A DNA stretch of 64,000 bases from Setaria digitata. Taxonomy: Eukaryota > Nematoda > Chromadorea > Rhabditida > Setariidae. The DNA lies in contig RCAB01000077.1 of the NCBI GenBank assembly GCA_003640385.1, positions 62,001 to 126,000 on the forward strand, read 5' to 3'. Both the position numbers and the translations under genes were made by a program. Position 1 is the stretch's first letter. Each line of letters begins with the position of its first letter. The notes beneath the pieces are model-generated. The model saw only the letters and a list, made by a program, of their open reading frames with translations, did no database searches and was not told the DNA's origin. Of the stretch, positions 11,793 to 25,600 are shown one piece after another.

Positions 11793-14700
11793 CTGCAAAT
11801 ATTCCTTTGTTATAATAAATTTTGAAAATATATCAAAGTTTAAACTCACAATTAAAAGCTACTAATCTTAACAACATTGTTTCTTAAATTTACAAAGTTG
11901 GATTTAACTCATTTAGTTACTTTCACTTATTTCAGTACTTCAAGAACTGTAGAAATCGACTGTTGAAATCTTAAATGTCCGAAATTCGCATTGTTTTAAG
12001 TAGTGAAAATGCTCCCTTTCATTGCTTTTTGCTTTAAAACTTGCTAATAAATGCTAGCAGTGGCAACAGCAAGAATTTCAAACTGAAGACATGTCGATCA
12101 TCGAAACAGCAGATGCTATCTTCGAAACGAATAATAATAAGTGATGGAACGATGAGGATCACAGATATCAACGTATTTTTCAGTTTTGTCTGATGAGAAA
12201 GTTAAAGAAGTTGAAGTTGAATTTTACAAGACTGCAAGGTGTTCAAACCGAGCGAGATTGAGTGAGATATGCAAGAAAGTACAGAACTTCTTGCACAGTA
12301 TTTTTGAGAAAAAATTGCCAAATATAAGTTGAAACAAAAACTCACTCATCACTGGTATCTAATGATTTTAACATTTTAATTCAAAGATTTCATTGTTATT
12401 ATTCAATGATTCCAATACTGATATTTATAGACAACAAGGAGAAGTTTCTCTGAATAAAACGAGAATTGTGAAATTACGGAAGATCCATTGGATCATATAT
12501 TGCTATAATGCTCAACTTTCTGTCATGAAACTGACAATTCTTTTCTAATTTTTCTTAAATAGATCTGTTTTTTTATTTTTTTTAATTAACATAATTTTTT
12601 AGAACAGATTTATAGAAAAGCGACAGTTTTTACATTCCTTTAACATATGATTATTCAGTCTGATTAATCACTTATTATTCACTTTAAAATATTTTAACAA
12701 TTTTCTCAATAAATTAAAATGAAATTTATTGATTCGCTCTTTTTTAGATATATTTAAATTTCAAAAAGTCTGTTGAGAAAAATGTCGATAAAGCGAGGAC
12801 TTGAATTTTTTATGAAGATTTGAATTTTATTTTATGGGTATTAATTATTTCGCACTGTTCTCTTTTTTCGGAATTCATTAAGATGTAATCAATTCAACAA
12901 AAAATTTATTGTTTTTTTTTTCATTTTTAAATTTAATGTGCCACATCATAATTAAATCCTTTTAACTTACTGACAAACAGTGCAAACAGATTATTACCTG
13001 AGAAAGTTTGTCAACTGCAATGATTGATTTATTAATTAGAAAAAGTCTTTTTTCTGGACGTGAAGGGAGAAATCGACATTATAGGTCATTAATTACCGAT
13101 TTATCTCTTATTTTTGATACAAAGATTTTGGTCCGTTGAATAGTTTATTATGAGGATATGTCGGATTATTTAAAATAAATGCAATTAATTGAAAATTAAA
13201 CACTGACTATGTCTGTGACTGAAAATATCTTCATTTATAACACTGGTAGCATAATTTTTTTTAATCGTAAAGTGTCTCATAAATTTGGTAATTTCACTCA
13301 TTGGGAAATTACGTAAAACAAAGTCGAAGTCGATATTGCTAGAAAATATAATTTGTTAAACCTATTTGATTTTTGAAACTTTCAGTACATTCACAAACTT
13401 ATCCATAAAAAAAAAATCATTCCAATACCGCTGCAAAAATCTCGAATACACAGTTCAGCTGAAGTGATAATATCAAAAAGTCTCCCGTAGGAACTGATAA
13501 TTTGAACAAATATTAAAAAAGAGACCACTTCAATTGTGTCACTAAATAATTCTTTACTTTTTTTTAAAACTTGTTTACTTTCTCTAGTATTATCAGTCTT
13601 TTATACAAACAAAACTGCTTAATAATACTTAATAATACCAAAATTTCTGCTTTACAAAATAAAAAAGAACGAAAAAACAAGCTATACATTGAGTCTTTCA
13701 ATATTTAATTATAAAATTATTCTTCTCTATGCAGATTTCACTTATACTTTTAATGAAATAATTATTCTGTATAACCGCAATTATATATCTATATTATTAT
13801 AATTATTCTGTATAATTCTAATTATATAACTTAACACTATTAATAAAATTACGTATGCATAAAAAAGATATACTGAAGTTGACTTTATTCAATTAATATT
13901 AAGTGCTTATCCCTCAATTAATCAAATTCAACACAGAAGTTTGTAAGAATAAAAGAATCATGACTGTTATATATATTGATGAGCAATTATAAGAAGGTGG
14001 ATGTAGATCGATTTAATAAAATGATTATTCACTTCAATTAAATATGTTCTTTAGATCGCTATAAAAATAATGATTAGAAGAATATACATAACAGTAAGTG
14101 AATCGATAGTGAAATATATTGATATATATTACACATTGCAAAATGAGATGTTTAATGCCTTTGTTAAATAAAGTTAATTTAAATTAAAACAATAAATTAG
14201 TACTTATGTAAAATATTTTAAATGGTTGAGCTGCGTCATGTTGTTTATTATCAAAATTATCGCCCAAAGATCATTCATATGTTTGAATTATTCTCGATTT
14301 TCTCGCACCACAGCTCCCTCCTTAATAACTTCAGTATCTATACATCAAAAATATCACAATCAAATGTCTAATTTTGATTATGTTTCTTTAAATCCTTTCT
14401 AATCAGTTCAGCAACCATTTCATTCCAATCTTTTTTTTTTAAAATATTAATATCACAAGAAGTCCGGTGATAATTGAATGCTCTCAAATCTCTAAAAATG
14501 ATGAGAATGTCACAAAAAGAACGGAATTAATCATAGTGTCAGCATACTGTGAAGAAACTTTGAAAATTTTCGCTCAAAAATATCAGAATTCAAGCAAAAT
14601 GAAATATCCAGTCCTTTTTTTATTGCCATTTTGTATTAACAATTTAAAAAAAGCAAAGAAAAAAAAACTCAAGATACTACTGAATCACGCATATTTCAAC

Positions 14701-15404
14701 ACTGTGAGATGATGAAGAATGTTGAAATTGCGTTCAAGTATGCGAAATATCTCAGAATTTTGAAACAAAACCACATGGCATAAATTATCAGTGATGAACA
14801 ATTAAACATTTTCAGCGTGATAAGCAGTCATATCTGGCATTTAATTACACACTCTTCCATTTTTTTTCATTTGGTGCAATATTTGCATGCACTTTTTTGT
14901 TTTTTTTTTTTTTTTTTGAAAAAATTTCCAAATTTTATTTAAATTCTCAAATTATTCAATGCTTTTTTTATTTGTAAAGATTTATCAGTTACTTTAGTCA
15001 TAGAGCTTTCTAACAGTTTTGCCGCTATTTGGATTATTTATAAGCAACAATTTAATCTTCAGAAATTAAATTCTTCACCAATTTTTTTTTTTGTTGCAAA
15101 ATTCCGAAAGGATAAAACTGGTGTAATCCTAACAATTAAAATTAATTGATATTAATTGATCAAGTTGATTTGAATGAGCTGATAATTTAAGAATACACAA
15201 ACAGATGCACATATTTATTATGGACATTTTAGTCAAAGGATTTTACCGCCACCATATCTTCTCAACAATTAAAACGTTTTAAAAAGAAAAATAATTTTAA
15301 ATCTTGAATGAGAAAATCTTGAAAGAAAAAAGTTGAGAATGTCTTTTTTTATTCAAATTTTTTCATTTTTTTGTTTGGATTTTTAAGTAGGAATGAATTT
15401 ATTT

Positions 15405-15446
15405 GGTTTTTTTTTCTTTTTTTTTTCTTTTTTTTTCTTTTTTTTT
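15405..15446. repeat. T-rich tract with C every 10-11 bases
   Basis: A run of T broken by single C at 15416, 15427 and 15437, so a near-periodic T9-10C repeat rather than a pure homopolymer. Confidence 0.8.
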
Positions 15447-18400
15447 ATAGGAGTTAGTCCAAAGTAAAAATAATATTCTAAGCAAAATTTTACAAAATCA
15501 TTTTCTTTTATTACTAACTATGGATGATGAAAACTTTAAATGTTTTTGGAATTTAAAACAATTTTTTCTTATAATTTTCATGGCCACTGATTTCCGAAGC
15601 CTCATAACTCATAATGTCATCTGTTGCTGGAAATAATAATCGATCCGATATTTCAACGATAATGTAAAATCAAACTGCTGATTAATTAAGCCAAACATTT
15701 AATTTCGAAAAATTCAGCACTACCTTTTCTATTCGAAATCAAATTCCTATAAATGCTTTCGATTCTTTTCCAACTTACGAAAAATTATTTTAATATTTCC
15801 ATGTGTTATATTTTTCATAGTATTTTCACAGTATCCACAGTATCTTAGAATAATCAAAATTTATATGACTCTAAAACATTCCAACGAGATTTATTCTGAT
15901 AATTTTTCGAAATTTCAAAAATAAATAATTTTTAACTACTTCCCTAAATGTGCGAAAGTTCTGAATACTGAAATGATTTGAAACTGGAAGAAATCTCTTC
16001 ATTACTCTCAAATTGCTCATCAATTTTAAGCTTTCACATGCAGTTCTTGCGCAGAATAAATAAGAAAAAACATTTGAAAAATGAGAAATCATTCGAAATT
16101 GAAAATCTTAACAGAAAGAGATAATGAATAATCCCTTTTTTGTTTCGAAATGAAAATTAAATTTGGTCATTTCTTTTGGCGTTTAATCAATTATTTTATC
16201 TTTCCTAGTGGAAGATTTGTGGCTGTAAAAAGCAAAAAAGTGAAAAACAATAATTATAATTTTTTTAAATGGATCACTGATTTAAAATCTTTTCTTGTTA
16301 TCAACAGGAAATGAGCAAAGACAAATGTCCCGCAACTATCATTCATTAATGAAAATACAATTTCACAACTGACTCTCGAAAAATGAAATCAAATAACTTT
16401 GCCATACGGAAAGAATTTAAACTCTGCTTTTCATAACTTGAGAATTCAAAATAATTTAAAAATTTCAAATCTACAAAGATCGCCTCCCAAATTTACAATT
16501 CAAAATTTGGTTTCAATTCTACTGCGGCCGCGACATTTGTGCCATCCTAGCTTCTTAATCAGTTTGTTGTTTTCAATTATGGCTTCTTGAGCAAATTCGG
16601 TTTTAAACACAAAGGAAAAACTAAATTCAAACGAAATTTAAATTCACAAGTTTGCGATTCGTTCTAACTTAGAAATTGTTTTGCATCTTAATAAATGCTG
16701 AAAATATTTTTTCTATCTTCGGTACATGAAAAATTGATAACAGTGAAAAGGAAACGAAATGCTGCAAATGCTATTGCTAAGAATGTAGAAAATATTTTAA
16801 TCTTTCGCACTCTAAGTAAATAAAAGGATTAATTTCACCTTGAAATAACAATTGTTTGCTTGCGAAGTTTTTTCCTTTTTTTTTTTCAAAATGTTCAAAA
16901 AATTTCAAATTTGGGAGCATTTTTTCCAAAGATTAATCCTGCAGTTATTTGGCTTCAATTTTTAACATTTGAAACTTTAATGAGTTAACTAGAATAAATC
17001 ATCCTACTAATAAATTAATTTTTGATTTTATATCTGATATGCATTCACGTGTATTCTCTCTTGAAGAGAAAATGTCCTTGATTTAAATTAAAGTTTGAAA
17101 TTAAAAACTAATTTACTAATTTCAAATTCATATTCAATGATCAGCTGTTGTGCTTAGCAGCTATTAATTGAAATATCATCAGATTTAATCTACATTACAT
17201 TAGAAAAAAAGAACGGTGTATCAGATTAAAAGCAACTTTCCATTTATTTAATTACTAGTTGATTTTCTAACACAGTTCAGGAATGTCAAAAAAATAATGA
17301 TTCAAAATTCACGAATCTTAATTTTATTCATAAACCAAAAGAAATAAGAGTCCGCAAATTAATTAATGAAGTTTAGTTGAGGTCCAATTTCTTTTCTACT
17401 GTTCCTAACTTAAATTTAAATTTGAAATTTTTACGGCAGAAAAAGGCGTAGAAACACAGAAATTACAACCAAAGATTATAATCATATGTTTACGTAAGTT
17501 TTATGGATGCAATAAATTTCAAACATACTAATAAGTTAATTGGATGCTGATTACAGCACTACAAATAAAACAACATCGTTTTCAAATCAAATTAATTCGG
17601 CTCTACCTGTCGGAGAAATCATAAGTTAGACACAAAATATATACAAATTGAAAATTAAAATTCAAAATATTACAAATGGCGAGTAAAACTCGTTGCCATC
17701 CTATTCAATTTATCTTACCTTCCGTTTAAACAAAAATCAAAATATTTTGTAAAGCCACTTCAGTTTCATTTAAAAAGGTGAGAAAGTATGGAATCATAAC
17801 GTAGTGAAACTTTTTCCGAATTTCGTACTTTTACAATTTAAAATCTTATAAATGAAGGCAATAATTTTCTACTATTGCGACGCAAAATACAAAAATGAAT
17901 ATCTGAAAGTAAACTTTTTAATTAATTACAAGATAAAGCAAATTGAAAAAAAAAAACAAGGAATTTAAGTCACTATTTTAAAATGAAATTTTTTTATCCG
18001 TTTGTAACAATATCATTGATCCCTTTAATATTACATTTATAACAACTTTTAGGAATAAAAGTTTAATGTCAATTCTAGAAAAAAAATACGATTAGTAAAA
18101 AGAAAAGAGAAATTTATTGGAGAGTAATAAAACTTATACGGACAATAGATACGAAAAATTTTATTAGTAATCGTTATACCAAAAAACCATTCAAGAAATT
18201 TATCGCCTAATTAAAAGTGTCTTAAGAAGAAAATAATAATGAGGGAAACAATTGAAGTTATTTCCCAGATCAAATATAAACTATGTCCAAGTGGTAACTA
18301 ATATTAAAAAGAAAAGGTGAATTCCTGCAACATTTTACAGCAAGAAAAATAATGAGAAATTTAAAATAACTATTAAATTTTCGTAAAGTGTTTAGAGCAA

Positions 18401-18566
18401 TAAAAAAAATAAAATATTTTATAGGAATTAAATTCAACTAGGACTATATTTCAAAACAAAAATTCGTAATAGTTCTTGATTTTTTAATATAGCAATTGTT
18501 TCATTTGTTATGCTTTCGATCCCCTTGTTATACCTAGTTTTTGCTCGCTAATTTCGTCTAAAATTA

Positions 18567-18568
<2 letters not shown>

Positions 18569-18596
<28 letters not shown>
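18569..18596. repeat. Poly-T tract (28 T)
   Basis: Uninterrupted T run in the spacer or intron upstream of the PSKH1-like kinase; the longest homopolymer noticed in the window. Confidence 0.9.
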
Positions 18597-18601
<5 letters not shown>

Positions 18602-19254
18602 GTGGAAAAGATTTTTTTACTTTAATATTTAGCGGCATGAAATAAACTCAGAAACTGGAAAAAAGTGTACTATCGAAGGTTGGTTAAATAGAACTTTTGT
18701 CTCTTGCAAATAATTTACGAAATACATATATGCATGAATATACGTGAAATGCTTAAAGGTTGACACTTTTTTGGCTAAAAACCAATTTCGAAATCCTTTT
18801 CTGATTTTTGTTTTTGATTAAAAAAGCAGAACTCCATTTTCTAACAGTCAAAACCCAAACCTCTACACATTACTAATGTGCTCTGCTTGTCCAAAAAAAA
18901 ATTTTTCCTGCTAAGATGAAAAGAATGACCTATTGACCTTTAACCCTTAATTTTAAAATACGAACAGTTGTCTTCAATTTTCTCTAAAGTGATGAAAACT
19001 AATGGCGGTAGAAGGGAGCAAATCGAAAAATTAACAAAAGAAATTGCAACTGATTTGTAGGCGTTCTATTTAATTTACAGAAAACAGTATCATAATTTAA
19101 CTTACGTAACAAATTTTAGTATATGATCGAAAAAATAAGAAAACAGAAAAATGTAATTAGATTAGAAAATTTTGAAGAAAAGCAGGAGAAACTGACATTC
19201 AGTTAAACAATCATCAACAAAATATTAGATATTTAATGAAGTGAAATAAATTAC

Positions 19255-19338
19255 CTCACGTTTGGCATAAATATACCATTTAATTGGTTGCTTAGAAGTA
19301 TTCATGACGACAGCATTTCTATTCAAGCAATCATTCAT
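19255..19338 (-). CDS. Candidate 5' coding exon of the PSKH1-like gene
   Basis: ATG at 19338 opens 28 codons ending KQPIKWYIYAKRE before a good donor (GTAATT at 19254-19249). It ends in phase 0, which fits the phase-0 start of the next PSKH1 exon at 11792. It would give an N-terminus starting MNDCLNRN, not the MGC myristoylation start of vertebrate PSKH1. The exon is short, would need a 7.5-kb intron, and has no family homology I can name. Confidence 0.3.
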
Positions 19339-21789
19339 AAAATATGATTATTTTGATTTTGAATAAAATGAAATAAATAAATACCACAAAGTATTCTTAT
19401 TGATAATGAATAATAAAGATTGGAAGGAAGAGAATGAAAAAAGAATAAAAACTCGTTTTAATAAGAATACAGGTAGGTTCGAGAAGGAATGAATAGTGTA
19501 TAGCATTGAATTGTGGGGATTTATTCCAACTTAAAAGTAGCAAATAAATTTAATTATCCAGGTAGGACAGAATATTTAAGAAAGGAGAAAATAAACCTGA
19601 TTGATTGTATTAAGTGCTAGTTTTGGGCAAATTTTATATGCACTGAAGGGGAGAGGAGGAGGAGGGGAGTAGTTTAAAATTGAAACTGGATTTATTAATG
19701 TTAATGGTTACCTTTCCAATCTGTAAATCTCGTTCTCTCTCTCACTTTTCCCTTGTAATTTTGTGTTCCTTTCTGTTAAACGCTTAGTAAATTAACAATT
19801 GTACAAAATTTATGGTAGAAATATTTTGCTTCATTTGTTCATAAGATGCTGCAAAATATATGTTATTGGTTATTTGTTTGCTTGATCAATAATTTTTCCT
19901 TTAATTTCCAATCAATTATTTATTTTCTGCAGATTATTTCATCAGAACAGGCAAATTTGGAAATCCTTTGTTTTTAATTCTTTTTTGTGTCTGACATGTA
20001 ACAGTATTATTGATAGTGACATGTCCATTACACTGCGAAGACCGAGTAATCCTGGTAGCTTCCTTAAAATGATGATTAATGCTATCATTGTCAGTAGCGT
20101 CATTAGGAAATGGAACAGCGTTTGGAGCAATTTAATAAGTCATTTTCAATTGATGCCTCAAATATTTTTTAAAGATATTTTTAAAATAGATTGAGGAAGC
20201 GAAGAAAAGTTTCTCTCCGTCAATAAGATTTGAAAATTTTTGTTTCGCCTCTCATTCTTCTTTGCCAACAAAAGGTCACAACGTGCAGGTGTTGATCATT
20301 AGTCATTGGATAATTTATTATTTAAATACTTGTTTAATTGAGAAAAAAGCACTCAAGTTCGTTGAAATGAATTTAATTAACACATTATCTGTTCATGTTC
20401 ATCAATCATGCTAATTTTTTGTTATTATTCCTTTTGTTCCGACAATTGCATTGTTTTGAATTTGGGAATTTGATCTTTTTTTCGTGCTCAGTCCTTTCTT
20501 CACTCAAACTGATATTTGATGAATTAATCGATTATTTTCTTGTTTCGTTAATTAATCGCTGTCATTTCGATTTTTTTTCATTTATTTAATGAAGTGGAAT
20601 GAAATACTTTATATTATAAATCAAGATGAAAAACAGCACCATAACTTGTTACCACACTTACAGGAATGAGGAAGAAGGAGATGGTCACTAAACTTACAAT
20701 CCCTAATATACTGTAATTTTAAAAAACAAAAGTAAAAGGTTTTAGCTAAAAATGACTAGAATTTCTATTTCACATCTCCTCGAAGCATATCGTTAATACT
20801 TTAATTAACAGGTCAAAACAACATTAAATTGTTCTACATAAAATGCGTTATCATTTCTCTTTCTTTCCTCCTTTTCTCTCTCTCTCTCTCATGATAAAGG
20901 ATATTATGGTGAATATGAAGAAATTACGGGTAGTTTATGAGATATGAGCTTTGAGGCTAATTTTATTCTGTAATTCGGAAAATTTGGGTAAGATATGAAT
21001 GAAAATAGAGCGAGAAATAATATTATAATAGTTAAATATATAAAATATTGATTTTTTGTAAATGAAAAAAATTGAACAGTGGAATATTTCATATTGTGAG
21101 AAAATTGTTAAGAGCAAACTAACATTAGCGAGGTTTGTTCGCGTGAAAAACGTTGTGATCCAACGTGACTTCCTCAGCAAATTGCATAGGAAATTTTGGC
21201 GTAAAGTGGTTTTTCGCTCCAAACCATACTTTTCAAGCCGTGTTGAACCATTCAGACAACTCGAACTTTGTTTATTACCCATTTGAAGAGATCGGAAAAG
21301 TACTCGGTTTTGCTAGAGCAGTAATTCTTTCGTATTACTTCCGGAAATATGTTCTGCAGAATTTTTCCGGATCTTCAGAAAAGGGACATCAAAAATCCGA
21401 CAAAAAAAGTTCGAAAATTAGCAAATAAGAAGATTTCTTCTCTAGCAAGAAGTGATCCATTCGACCTGCAATAAGAAACTTTTTTCTTTCTTTAATGTTT
21501 ACAAAGATAAATGATCGTTTAAATGGTTTGTGATAAGACCGATGATTGCAATGATAAAGATAATCGATACTGTCGTACAAAGAAGTACGATTACTTGGTA
21601 ATAAAATAAATGATTATAGCTTAGTGTAATAAACAACAGGAATATAATCCACATAATTTTATTACGAATTTCAAATTACTTCTTTATCTTTTGAAGTTTT
21701 GATTTTTGTTCTACGAAAGCAATAACAATAATAATGGAGGCAGTAATAATTAATGACCATGGACAGGTTACGCTATAAATAATAATATG
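19339..21789. other. Spacer, no recognised gene
   Basis: AT-rich sequence with overlapping short frames on both strands at 19942-20194 and 20904-21428. The minus-strand frame near 20127-19930 has a hydrophilic, protein-like composition (PFPNDATDNDSINHHFKEA) but lacks an acceptor or ATG. I see nothing else. Confidence 0.4.
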
Positions 21790-22060
21790 CGCGGTGTCAA
21801 TGGCGGTGTTGGTGATGAGTGATGATTTGAAATGTGCACGAGGATGGTACCGCTGGTGCTACTGGTGGCAATGGTGCCATTGGTGTTGGTACTGGGTTGG
21901 GATTGCAGCCGGGACCAAGGGTCTGTGTGTCCCTGCCTCCTCGTACTCGTACCGCGGCAGAAAAAGTTTCTCCTCTGGTTCACTCCATGGCTGGTTCATC
22001 TTGAAATTCGACAAATACAACGTTGGCGCTGACGTCGACGTACAGACACAGATATGTAGA
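21790..22060 (-). other. GC/CpG-richer island with a possible first exon
   Basis: A 270-base segment much richer in G and C than its surroundings. On the minus strand a frame runs from about 22269 to 21859 without a stop. Its ATG at 22006 opens MNQPWSEPEEKLFLPRYEY, which is acidic and hydrophilic. Upstream on that strand is a CRE-like TGACGTCGACGT-type palindromic element (near 22032-22043). The plus strand of the same region reads Gly-rich (GTAGATGGNGAIG) but without an upstream start. It could be the promoter and first exon of the PSKH1-like gene, or an independent CpG-rich regulatory element. Confidence 0.35.
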
Positions 22061-23062
22061 CAGACAGATAGACGGACACACCCAATGTGTTTGATGTTTT
22101 TAATGAAGAGGAGGTTGAAATGAAGGAAAAGTGAGTTTATGAATAAGATACTAAAGAAGGAAGGGAAAGTGTCATCGGCTGTCATACGTGTCACATAAGT
22201 GAACATCACTGACGAAGGAGTGAAAAAGTTGGCGATTTGTTTGAGAGATGGCGCGGTCGTTTGCAACAATTATTTGGATAGATTTTGAATAATTTGAATT
22301 CTTCTCTCTGATTTTCCACATATTTATTCCTCGATTTTACACTTAAATATCAAAGTTTAGAGTAAGTTTCAAACTTTTAGACTGAAAAACTAGTGCTTGT
22401 AATTAAATTTTAAATCCAAATTCATAATTTCGAATTTTGTTTTGGATTAACTTTAGAATCATTGATTAAATCCAGAAAAAGGTCTGAAATTTTAGATCAT
22501 ACACTGAATGTTTACAAACACTAGTATTTAAAGTAATATCATTAACAAACAAAACTGATATGATAATGAAAACAATATTATTGAAAAAACTAACTATGAA
22601 GTAAAAGAAATTGCTGATGAGGTCATTGTCACCCGAACTTCGCTTATCACGCATTTCAAAAAAAAAAACTGCCATCCTTAGTGCTTCATCTTCAACTTCC
22701 GAAACAGTCGGTTAAATGAACATCTCAAGTGGTATAATTATTGGTCTTTTAAAGGTTCCGTCATTTGGAAAAAGTTTATTTGTAAGAGAGTATGAAGTGA
22801 TAAAAAGTTATAAATAATTAAATAAATTGAAGTTCAAAAAAACTTGAAATATTCTGCGATTTTCGAAATATGCATTTTGGCTCTTCATATAGGGAGTGCA
22901 TGCTTCTCAGTAAAATCTGCCGCTGTTAAATTTCAAAATTGTTAAATTACTCCTTTGGGAATCGACAACAGTTGCTTTAGATGAAGCTAAATGAAAGGCA
23001 AAGAGTAGCAGTTGAAAATAAGCAATGACGTATTAAATTCTTCTTAATTATTTCTTTACTAC

Positions 23063-23102
23063 ATATCAATTGTATATATATATATATATATGCAATTGAT
23101 AT
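23063..23102. repeat. TA-repeat palindrome
   Basis: ATATCAATTG at 23063-23072 is perfectly mirrored as CAATTGATAT at 23093-23102, with an alternating TA core between them. The self-complementary core lets the whole element fold as one long hairpin or cruciform. Confidence 0.8.
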
Positions 23103-25547
23103 TCTGGAAGCAAAAAATAGTAGCTTAAGCTCAAGTTACTTAACATTGTAATGAATAAGTTGAATATTTTGCTCCAAAATTGTCTAACACTCATCTATGG
23201 GAAATATTATATTAGTTAAACGATTTCAAACTTTTTTGTAATAATCAGAAATGCATGACTTGTAATAGTTGCTTGACACGAGTGCACCAGTCTCATCGTA
23301 TGATTTTTGGTGTGCTTCCTAATAAATTTTCCTTTTTCCTTATCTCATTCAACTATTAAGAACCACTTTTTTTTACTTTCTGATGTAATAATTTTAACAT
23401 TTTTCCTACTTCCAAGAAGTTCCACTTTAGACTTTTCCATCTACTACCCCTATTTTAATCCAACCTGAGATTTTCTAATTTCATCATTCAAATTAGCTGT
23501 AGAATCAAACAATAATAAGTGGTCATAATGTCAAGGGTCATTTAATATTATAAGATCCTAATCAGATAATTTAGTCAGTTCTTCTGATTTCCCTGATGAT
23601 ACATAGTCGTTTACGGCGATCAGATTGCCCCTCGAAAACATTGCTTCTGTTTTTAATTTGAAACTGAATTTCTCGGTTTTATGAGCCGGAGACATTGATA
23701 TAATAAAAAATCATTTTTTTTTTTCATCTATGATTTAACTAGAACTTATCTCTCTTATATTAAATATTCTACAAACAAACTTCTCTTCTTTTTATCTCTG
23801 CAGACTCCCAAATTAACCCAAGTTCTGAAAAATTAAGGTTGAAATTTGAAGAGTCAAGTGCAGAAAAATTGTATAAAAAAAAGCTGAGAAATGGATAAGG
23901 AGAAAACTGTATCTGAAAAACTTATTTTTCTTGATTAGAAAAACTGTTTTCTTCGAAAAAAAGTCACTTCAGTGTAAATTTTTCTAGTTTTTTTTCCGAA
24001 AATTTTTATTTGTAAATATAATGGAAATAACATATTCTTTGGTTTCCTTTTTAATTAGATGGAAACGGTCATGATCGATTATAAAGTTTGTGCAGTCTGT
24101 ATGATGTATTTTAAAGTTTCTGTGTGAATTTTAGCAACAATCAATGGAAAATGAAAATAATAATGCAATAGTAAATTTTAGAAAGGGACAAAATATGTGT
24201 TATTTACGTTATATGAAGAATTTGCTATTGCAAACTTTAGTGAAGTGGTAAAATCCTTCATACTTTAGCACTATCCATAAATAATATTATAACTTGTAAC
24301 AAGCTGATTCGCAAACAAACATCAAAAATTTAGCAATGACTGGGAATAAATAAGAAAGTTCCGGTTTTGATTTTTGAATTTCAAAATTTTAACAAATGTG
24401 TATAATCCTTTGCTAAAAGTTCTAATTCCATTAGAATTACTTCTCCAAACTACAATCTCTAATATTTTTCTATAAAGTTTCATAAAAATGAGACTTTTTT
24501 TGAAAAGTTATTATTAATAGTAAACTATTCCGTTCAAATACTTTACACTCTTGGATGAAACATTTAGACTGAATCTTTTCTCACAAGATTTTCGGGAAGG
24601 TATGGAAAAAAAAGATGAAATTAGCAAGTTGAATAAACCTGATCATAAAAAATTAATGTAATCAGAGACTCATCTGAAAGAAAAGTTGAAGAATGAAAAA
24701 TCAGATCGACTTAGAGCTGAATGAAAAAGCAAGCAAACACATCCATGCTGACTGATATTGCATAATCTAAAAATTAGATGTGATAATCCACTGATATTAA
24801 TTTTTGATTTTTTTCACTCATTTCACTGGTCACACATTTCTTTGAAAAATAATCAAGAAGTGCAATTCCTTACCTAACTAGTTTTTTTTTTTTTTTTTCG
24901 CATTTTTTCTATTACAATTTGATTTATCACCAAATTTATTATCATGAAATGAATAAAAGCCGAAGAAGAAAGCATCATAATCTTTTTCCTTAGCCTTCTT
25001 GAAGTAATTCTCGAGAGTATTCTTAAGTTTATCTTCATGAAGGAGATACTGCAAATTATATACTTGAAATAAAAGCTTTTACATTTATAATATAACTATC
25101 AATACTAAGAGCCAGTAGGATAATCTTGTATGAATTTTACTGCGGTGGTTCGCTAGGAATGCTTCACTACATTTTATATCCTCTAAATTCTCAAAGAATA
25201 TTTAAAAAAAGTTTTTTCTCAATAAAATTTATTGAAAACATACATGCAGGAGGAATTTTTGAAATCCAGTTGAGAAATTTCAATTTTTGCTTGGGATTTT
25301 GCAGTACAGAAGTTTAAATTTATTCTGCTTATAGATGTTTTCGTAAGTGAAATAGGGAGGAAAAGTTATATTTTGCCAAGAAGGAAATTAATAATGAAAA
25401 TGCTTTGACAAGGACAGTTACCTCTCAGAAAAAACCATTGTAGTCGTATGAAGAAAGTATGAAAATTGATGAATCAGCTTTTTTCTTTTTTTTTTACTAA
25501 GCGAAATTTGCAAAGCGAACGAACTACTAAAATTTAATTCCTCTCGC

Positions 25548-25549
25548 AA

Positions 25550-25593
<44 letters not shown>

Positions 25594-25600
25594 TGAAATT
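25548..25600. repeat. CA microsatellite with inverted flanks
   Basis: About 19 CA units at 25553-25590. The tract is bounded by AATTTCACA (25548-25556) and its exact inverse TGTGAAATT (25592-25600). Confidence 0.9.

Larger units (their letters stand above)
11793..19254. other. Long 5' intron or spacer upstream of the PSKH1-like exons
   Basis: About 7.5 kb of AT-rich sequence with no recognised coding exon on either strand. It contains T-rich runs (15405-15446, 18569-18596) and imperfect AT repeats (13760-13830). A lone GC-rich patch, GCGGCCGC, is near 16524. If 19255-19338 is a true PSKH1 exon, this whole stretch is one intron. Confidence 0.45.

Noticed and set aside
20935..21428. Overlapping frames on both strands
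   Set aside because: No splice sites, motif or composition distinguishes either strand; probably chance.
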